A stretch of 24,816 bases of DNA from Saccoglossus kowalevskii (Eukaryota; Hemichordata; Enteropneusta; Harrimaniidae), in contig NW_003149273.1 of NCBI RefSeq assembly GCF_000003605.2, positions 216,503 through 241,318 on the forward strand, in the 5' to 3' direction. Position numbers and translations under genes: made by a program. A model generated the notes under the pieces. That model did no database searches, had not been told where the DNA came from, and saw only the letters and a program-made list of their open reading frames with translations. The stretch's first letter is position 1; each line of letters opens with the position of its first letter. This document shows, piece after piece, positions 18,892 to 24,816 of this stretch.

Positions 18892-20001
18892 TACCGTATT
18901 ACCCCGGGCACGCGCCCAGGGGCCTGAACATACAAAATCGGGGGAAAAATGGGGGTGGGCGCTTACCCGAGGACCACCCCAAAAAAGATTTTAAATAGTT
19001 GTTTTTGTGATCGTATGATAAGGTCAAATAAAGGAATGCTTTCGTACACTTTGTACACGTACTTATTTCTTGATTTATGCGAGGTTTCAATAAACGTGAG
19101 CACTCGGTCAAGAACTGTGGGAACACTAAGACACGGAGTCTAATTTCAAGAATAAAACTTGTTTTATGTCAGCGAATGAAGTTGTATTACTCACTGAAAT
19201 TGGCTACAAAGTATGGTAAGTACTGTAATCAATGCACGGTTGCTTTTTCGTTGCGTGATCAGTGCATGCAAGTCGAAACGGCCGGGAAAAACTACCGCTT
19301 GTAATCCAAGATGGCGATGACCTCATTAGCATAATTTTGTTCACACACATATTGATACATTGCATCGTAATTACTGAAGAATAGCAGGCAGGGTTATGAA
19401 ACAAATAAACCTTTTATTACTGATGTGAAATGTTTACACACTATTGTGAATACATAAACATATCCAAATGGGCGATACATAAAAAAACAGACTGAAAATA
19501 AACTCTGGTCGACCTCATTAATATGATTTATTCACGCACCCACACACATGACAAAACTACAAAAATAACGATGATGCAACAAGTTCCCATCGTCGGCATG
19601 CCTCATTATGGTTATCGTAATGGACTTGAGGTCGGCAAAATGTTTTTTCTCGAACGACAGAAAAATAATCCACATGACCGTAATGCCATAGCTGTGATGA
19701 AGGATGGAAAGAAAGTAGCAAGTTTACGACGTCTCAAAAGTGCTAGCTCCTACTATGAATTCACAGTCAGCGACCCTTTTCAGGGCCACCACATACTCCA
19801 AAAACAGAACTACCGTAACAAACACACTATTTAAATAAATCGAACGCGTTCGTTTTTGACAAATAAAACTTTATTGTTGACCCCGTTGTTGGCTAAAAAT
19901 CACTCTGGGCGTTGAACCGAGGATGTCCCCAACATGTAACTTTTGTGAAAACGGGGTGGGCGCTTGCCCAGGGAGGGGCGCGTGCCCGGGGTAATATGGT
20001 A
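18892..20001. mobile_element. TIR DNA transposon, TA target duplication, 1106 bp, HIRAN-bearing
   Basis: The 24-bp terminal inverted repeats at 18894-18917 and 19976-19999 differ at one base. The left one reads CCGTATTACCCCGGGCACGC + GCCC. TA flanks both ends. Just inside, GGGGTGGGCGCTT occurs in the same orientation at 18952-18964 and 19953-19965. An internal direct repeat (gacctcatta...ttcacacaca and a diverged partner) lies at about 19317-19350 and 19511-19545. The TA duplication suggests a Tc1/mariner/pogo-like or other TA-targeting group (inference). No transposase was recognised, so it is probably non-autonomous. It carries the ORF at 19523-19834. Confidence 0.85.
19523..19834 (+). CDS. 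HIRAN-domain-like ORF (fragment) inside a DNA transposon
   Basis: A 103-residue frame. Residues about 22-80 resemble the HIRAN domain, a small DNA 3'-end-binding module known from HLTF/Rad5-type helicases and also found as stand-alone proteins in invertebrates. The signs are VGMPHYGY near the start, then a glycine/hydrophobic strand (GLEVGKMFFLER), the signature NNPHDRNAIAV (about 48-58), and DGKKVASLRR (61-70). Before residue 20 the peptide (THTHDKTTK) is low-complexity and overlaps an internal repeat of the transposon. A splice acceptor-like caag at about 19582 could mark the true start of the domain. AATAAA-type signals follow the stop. It is probably a captured or decayed gene fragment. 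No helicase, RING or nuclease part is present. Confidence 0.55.
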   Translation: MIYSRTHTHDKTTKITMMQQVPIVGMPHYGYRNGLEVGKMFFLERQKNNPHDRNAIAVMKDGKKVASLRRLKSASSYYEFTVSDPFQGHHILQKQNYRNKHTI

Positions 20002-20185
20002 TATCCTACATTAAAGTGCCTGTGAAATGGCTGCTATTTTCACGCCTAAAATTATCCATTGATACAATAATATTATTATATTTTGTTTGTTTCTAAGCAT
20101 GAATTATTTTTTTAAGTGAAAAAATGTGTTTTAAACTCAATCTACAGCAACTTTATTTTTGTTTATTTTAAAACTAGGCTGCTCA

Positions 20186-20554
20186 TTAGCTTCTTATTTG
20201 CATACAGAAATTCCCCTTGTGGCGTCTGAAGGGGAAGTCGCATGACAGCTTGCATTGCCGATACGTGTAAATAAGGCAAATTTCTTGTGCAGTTTTCTCG
20301 TCTTTGACTAAATTTTCACTTATGTACTTTTTCGTCGAAGGAATGGACCATAATGGACACATAGTATCAATTTTTGTTGCATGGGGTTGAGTTAGATGCG
20401 AAATATGTCTGTTTTGGTGTAGCTGGTCACCGTGATCATCAGCGGCGCATGTTTGTACACTGTCGCTGGACAAAAGAGAATTTGACGTCGGAATTATCTC
20501 GTTATTTAGCAGGTCACTAGGCACGTCACTACACTGTTCTTTTTCATCGATCGT
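20186..20554 (-). CDS. Unrecognised candidate exon inside the Kolobok-like element
   Basis: A minus-strand open frame follows an acceptor-like ttttactag (exon start about 20554) and runs IDEKEQCSDVPSDLLNNEI... to a stop at 20186, about 122 residues. Composition is balanced, with acidic/polar residues, several Cys and His, and a basic C-terminal patch (FPFRRHKGNFC). This is unlike the AT-noise frames elsewhere. I do not recognise a THAP or transposase motif. It could be a terminal exon of the element's own gene, a captured host exon, or chance. Confidence 0.25.
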   Translation of the reverse strand, partial: TIDEKEQCSDVPSDLLNNEIIPTSNSLLSSDSVQTCAADDHGDQLHQNRHISHLTQPHATKIDTMCPLWSIPSTKKYISENLVKDEKTAQEICLIYTYRQCKLSCDFPFRRHKGNFCMQIRS

Positions 20555-21178
20555 CTAGTAAAACTTTTAAAATTAAAATAAAAGAGAACATATTCTGACA
20601 TTCTAAACATTAGACTATAGTGATCACTATAAAATAATTAAAAAAAACGACAAATCACTGTTACTAAATAAATGACAGCCGCGTGGAAATAAATTGAAAT
20701 TTTGTTGAAATAGGTGAACGCGTCGGGTCACGACGAGGGCAAGTGCGTTACAGTCTGTAAAAGCGGCGTTTAATTGGATAACAAAAATAATCGAGATCGA
20801 CACATGTACAGATAAATTCAGAGTGGATTCGAGTTAGCGTGATCCATGGCGTGATTGTCATAATTATAACATATTAAAACTTTATTTGGTGGAAACACAT
20901 TGACCAAGCCCGGATTCTTATTTCATAAATTATTACGCAGATCAAGCTGCAAGCATGGAGGTAAAAAAAGAACAGAGGTGTGAATTCGACATTCCATACC
21001 AATCACCAAACAATTCAGAAAATGAAAACAATTAGCAGTGTGTAAGGGCTGTGTAATTTCCTGTTTGTCCGACGCTTCGTTTTCGTGTCACTGTCAAAAT
21101 TATTGCTACCTTTTTCTTAACAGGAACTAAATGGTCTCTATAAAATGATAATCAGGATCGCAAAAAAAGTCAACTCAT

Positions 21179-21629
21179 TTGAAACACTTGCTGGACGTCC
21201 CTCTCTCTTCTGAAATCCGCCTCGATGATCATGGTCCGGAATCTATTTCTTTCAAAAGTGTTGCGCCAGGTTTATGTTGTCGGCGTTTCTCTTTAAACCT
21301 AGTTGTTTTTTTCATGGACGAGGACAGTTTTTCCAAAAAAGAAAAGGAATCTGAGGTTAAGTGGCTTTCGTCCACTGATGTCGCACCTTCGGATCGATTA
21401 GAAACGTGTGAATACTTACACTATGACTATACGTTTCACTGCAACTGCCCACAACACAACATCTAAAAACTCTCTCTCAAAAAAAAACAGTCGACCGTTT
21501 CAGGATAGGTGGGCGTGGCTAAACCACGCGAAATATCCCAAATTTACTTGGATACAGGTAATCATTTTCAGCAAAAAAATCAATACCTGCCCATTTCAGT
21601 GGGACACAGATCTAAAATGGGAAACATAA
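21179..21629 (+). pseudogene. Possible transposon-gene remnant in two overlapping plus frames
   Basis: One frame (to 21466) contains MDEDSFSKKEKESEVKWLSS... and ends CNCPQHNI. A second overlapping frame (from 21408) continues with SRPFQDRWAWLNHAKYPKF. The switch of frame near 21410-21466 could be an old frameshift or separate chance frames. No domain was recognised. It lies near the right end of the Kolobok-like element. Confidence 0.2.
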
Positions 21630-21655
21630 GGGTGGGCATTGCACAGGCACTTTAA

Positions 21656-22396
21656 AAAATATTTGCATTATATAATATGAAGCAGAGTATCATAGATATT
21701 TAATCTAGCACAAAATTATGTGTGGCTAAGCCACTTTAAAATCACCTTCTATCAACCATTTCGCATAAACTTATACAATTTATAACACACATAATGTAAA
21801 GTACATACCTTCATTCAAATAAATATTTTAATATTTTATAATGCATTTATAGACTGAATTTTAGTTTTCGGTCACGATTCAAATGAGAATTTTGTTTACC
21901 GCTATATTTGAACTTTAGCCCCAAGGACAGGCAAGAAAGAGACAAAAAAATTCAAATGTTGCTCTAATGCAGATACAGACGTTCAAGAAAAAATGGGGAT
22001 CTGACATCTCTGATGGCTTTCTTGTATGACTAGTAGATGCACCACAAATATAACCACTGTAGCAATTACCAGAAAATCATTACAGATATAATAAAAAGAA
22101 ACCTCTGATGTTCTGGAGTTTCAAATGAACATGTCTCTTGCATCCAAACTAGGAACGTAGTTGATCAAGTATCACATACTGTCTGGTTGCCATGGTAGTA
22201 ATTGTACAAATTAATTGAATTCACCAAATTAATCAGGTGGCATCAAAAGCAATCTTTTTCTCCATAACAACCCAAGATTATTGCCACTGTTATAAAGCAA
22301 TCTGTTTTCACAATGATTGTTTTCTGCTTTATTCATATTATTCGCATTGATAATGGTCATAATTGTATCTGAGTCTACAAGCAATGGCGATGTAAT
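21656..22396. other. AT-rich non-coding sequence
   Basis: Nothing recognised between the Kolobok-like element and the second MITE-like copy. Confidence 0.55.
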
Positions 22397-22580
22397 ACTG
22401 TAAAATACTTTATTTTAGCTGGAATTAATTTTTATTGAAAAGACTTTTTAGGCTTTTTTGTATGGAAATCATTATCACTGATTTTTGATAAGTAGAATGT
22501 AAAACATAGGAAAAAAGGTATATTTGCTGAGTTTTATTTTCATTGAATCGTTCCTTCAGTGCTAATAGTGGTATATTCTA
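22397..22580. mobile_element. MITE-like element, copy 2
   Basis: The left terminus is tactgtaaaatactttattt + tagctgg. The body matches copy 1 (4557-4714): ttgaaaagactttttaggc, atcactgatttttgat, gtaaaacataggaaaaaagg. The right part decays after tcgttccttcagtgc and lacks a clean terminal repeat. This copy supplies the left end that copy 1 has lost. Confidence 0.7.
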
Positions 22581-23230
22581 TGCAAGGCTTATATAGTTAT
22601 TATACTGCTCTTTGATATTCAGGTCATGCAAAGAAATTCACATTCTGGCCCTGACCTCCTTACATTGAAAAACCATAAATTGTCTGAACTTTGATATGGT
22701 CATTGAATGGAGAATCAGGCTATTGAAATTCAATGCAAGCATACATGGTAAATGCATTATATTATTGCGAGGGAGATGGCAACATTGATTATGTTTCCTT
22801 TGTTTCTAACAACAAACTGAAAATGTGACCATGCAAAAAAATATACCGCATCTTTCGTAGGAGCACACAAAAATATATTCCTTTCCAGATGTTTTGTTGA
22901 TCTTGTATTCAAAAGCATTATCAACACATATTCTTGTGTTACTGAAATAATCTTAACACAAAGAAACAATCCCTGGGCAGTTAGGTTTTAATGCACAACA
23001 TGTACACAATGTAAACTTTCTGTGGTTGGATGCAATGTCATGAGTGTGCTTGCTCCAAAGTTTTGTCCAATCCATGTCATGCATTTTGGATTTGTGATTT
23101 CTCAGAAACTAAAAACATATGTATGCTTTGTTCCTGTACTGAGAAATGAAAAACTCTTCCTCTGTACTAAAAGTAGGTCCCTCTCATGTGTGAACACACC
23201 TGGGTGTAGCTAATAAAATGAAAACATGTG
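22581..23230. other. Non-coding sequence with a weak plus-strand frame
   Basis: A 63-residue frame at 23022-23213 (MVGCNVMSVLAPKFC... ending CVNTPGCS) is followed at once by an AATAAA. Composition is Cys-rich but no family is recognised and no splice context is clear. It is not called as a gene. Confidence 0.4.
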
Positions 23231-24081
23231 AAACAACCGATTCATTGTTCCCTTCATATTCTAGTTTTTACAACTGAAAACAACCATATATTTTGATACT
23301 TTATATAGATTTAGAAGCTCAACACAAGTCTTTAGCCAGCAAGTCTTTCTATAGTGGCATATTGACATTATTATTCGCGAATATCGCACTTGAATTTGAG
23401 TGACTCAGTCAGAGATCGCAACTTGGAACACTTCTAACAACCTTGTGTTTTAGAAAGATCAATTTTGTTTTGTTTACTGGATAGCTTAAACCCAATTGTA
23501 GTTGGTGGATCAGTTCATTGTGCTTGTTTTATTATATTATATACAGTGTACATGTACATATCATATTTAGGCATCACTTTTTCCGTTCAAAATAAAGATG
23601 GCCTCTCGCCAATTCATTGTCAATTTTCGTGTCATTTTTGTTTCCAAGCATATATTTGGGATGTAGTTTACAATGCTGGTGACATCCTGCAGTATCAATT
23701 CCTTAGCACTGCCAGAAATTGAGTAGGCAGACTTTTTTTCGCCCCGATGCAAATTTATTTACGGGCGCCATTTTGTTTTTTATTTACTAACTTACTCGTT
23801 GCGAGTCAGCAGGTTGGCCCCTTTTATAATAGGAAAACTGCTTTCAACCATAATATTTGTTTTCAATGTGAATAGATTTGTACATTAACCTTTTGGTGAT
23901 GTGGTTAGTTTTTCTCCCAGTTCGTATTTTGATAAATCACGGTAATATTTTATGTTCTGTTTAAAGTTTGTGATCAAAGTTAGTGTACGCTCGGCTTCGT
24001 GGCTAATTGTCCAAGGTGTGAACGGTTTATTTGCCCGCAACCAGCCCTGGGACTATAGACTCCGAAGCGTTTCCAGACCGG
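23231..24081. repeat. 0.8-kb dispersed repeat, copy 2, with terminal-repeat-like right end
   Basis: 23231-24017 is homologous to 9008-9785 in direct orientation. Copy-specific indels include loss of the segment around 9230-9257 and a gain around 23790-23830 (acttactcgttgcgagtcag). The right side ends in GTTTCCAGACCGG (24069-24081), the inverse of the motif at 8915-8927 next to copy 1. No coding frame is conserved between the two copies. Confidence 0.75.
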
Positions 24082-24189
24082 ATTTGGTTGCCAATGATTT
24101 GGATACTAATAAGTAGTTTACATTGTTTTTTTCACTTTATTTTTTAATTTCTCAATTTTATTTCAATTTCCTGTTTAGTCCCTGTTTGG

Positions 24190-24330
24190 ATGAAGTCCTC
24201 TTCTTGTATTTTTGCTTTTGTGTGTCTGTATGGTAGGACAGATTACACCATACATCATGCATATGCATGTCTTTTGGTTTACCTATTCAAGATGGCTGAA
24301 TGACAGCCATTTTTATGCTAAAAATTCATC
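24190..24330. repeat. Third copy of the ATGGCTG/CAGCCAT module
   Basis: accatacatcatgcatatgc and caagATGGCTG-aatga-CAGCCATttttat (stem 24292-24298 with 24304-24310) match the tandem pair at 12770-13030. Confidence 0.55.
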
Positions 24331-24629
24331 AAAACCAAGCATTTCTGCCATTCCAGAATCAAATTATGGTCTTTGATGAGTGTGGGTAATGTACATACAC
24401 TGAAAATTATAGTAACATAATAGAAGGTATTTGAAAGAGTAAGACAGTTATATATTTTTTTTAAATTAACACAAGTTTCCTAACTCCTTGAGGTATCCCT
24501 ATAGTGAATACCAGCATAAGTTCTACATGCGCAGTAGATGCCAGAATTCAACTTTGATGTATACTTACCAACAGCAAAGCAATTATATAAATTGCAAAAA
24601 CACTGAATTATTTATTGTTTTGTGTATTT
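24331..24629. other. AT-rich non-coding sequence
   Basis: Nothing recognised before the last element copy. Confidence 0.5.
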
Positions 24630-24816
24630 CCGTCGTCCGTGTCAATGTTTTACTTTTTCGACTTCTTCTTGAAAACTACAAGCCTGAATGCTTTGATACT
24701 TGGTGTATATGTACCTTGGGTAGACCTCTCTTAGGTTTGTTCATTTCATGTTGATATCTTCAATTTTGGTGAATATTTTTGTCATTTTTGGTAAAAAGTG
24801 ATATTTTCGACTTCTT
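24630..24816 (+). mobile_element. Hairpin-headed 157-bp-monomer element, copy F (headless, runs off the edge)
   Basis: Begins at ccgtcgtccgtgtcaatg, so the hairpin head is missing. The first monomer is at 24660 and the next at 24809 (149 bp, an 8-bp deletion). It has the same orientation as the other copies and is cut by the end of the window. Confidence 0.8.

Larger units (their letters stand above)
20011..21655. mobile_element. TTAA-flanked DNA transposon, Kolobok-like, 1637 bp
   Basis: TTAA at 20011-20014 and 21652-21655 flank inverted ends AGTGCCTGTGAAATGG (20015) and, on the complement from 21651, AGTGCCTGTGCAATGC. TTAA duplications occur in piggyBac and Kolobok elements. The purine-starting ends fit Kolobok better than piggyBac, whose ends start with C (family knowledge, from memory). 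No intact transposase was recognised, but two regions of balanced composition (20186-20554 minus, 21179-21630 plus) may be remnants. It starts 11 bases after the previous transposon's flanking TA. Confidence 0.75.

Noticed and set aside
1-24816. tRNA or rRNA genes
   Set aside because: No B-box-like ggttcgaatcc with matching arms and no rRNA-like conserved stretches were seen on either strand by eye.

Overview
The window looks like a piece of an AT-rich invertebrate (metazoan) nuclear genome assembly. The evidence is long AT-rich non-coding stretches, dinucleotide and trinucleotide microsatellites, several minisatellites, animal-style DNA transposons, a truncated LINE tail, GT-AG type splice signals and a 986-base run of N. 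I cannot name the species or phylum from the sequence. No complete protein-coding gene is visible. The few coding signals are single candidate exons or transposon-borne fragments, and they are called with low to moderate confidence.

Left part (1-6270): a 52-bp minisatellite of about 12 units (1-630); a perfect 18-bp-stem hairpin followed by a T run (978-1041); and a CpG-richer stretch (about 1160-2200) that looks like a divergent promoter. On the minus strand that promoter faces a candidate first coding exon with a mitochondrial-leader-like peptide and a consensus splice donor. On the plus strand it faces a possible untranslated first exon. After long AT-rich sequence come a 24-bp tandem array fused to a MITE-like inverted-repeat element (4385-4714), a GC-richer block, and a candidate exon (5370-5574) whose peptide resembles the second half of an immunoglobulin-like domain.

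Middle part (6270-15016): dominated by five copies of one mobile element family, all in the same orientation. Each copy has a hairpin head, a variable number of 157-bp monomers and a tail complementary to the head. One copy is inserted inside another (6272-7778), which defines the element ends. The assembly gap lies inside a further copy. A 0.8-kb dispersed repeat (9008-9785) lies between them and recurs at 23231-24017. A sixth copy of the hairpin-headed family runs off the right edge.

Right part (15016-24816): a four-copy 65-bp near-identical array; a 148-bp LINE 3' end on the minus strand with a perfect 12-bp target-site duplication; a 13-copy 51-bp minisatellite that is open in several reading frames; and two DNA transposons lying almost end to end. 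The first (18894-19999) has 24-bp TIRs with a TA target duplication and carries a HIRAN-domain-like ORF. The second (20015-21651) has TTAA duplications and Kolobok-type ends. Beyond them are a second MITE-like copy, the second 0.8-kb repeat and a short repeat module shared with 12.8 kb.

Overall this is a transposon- and minisatellite-rich intergenic or intronic region. The most notable items are the nested 157-bp-monomer elements, the HIRAN fragment inside a TIR transposon, and the 51-bp array with alternating subtypes and open frames.
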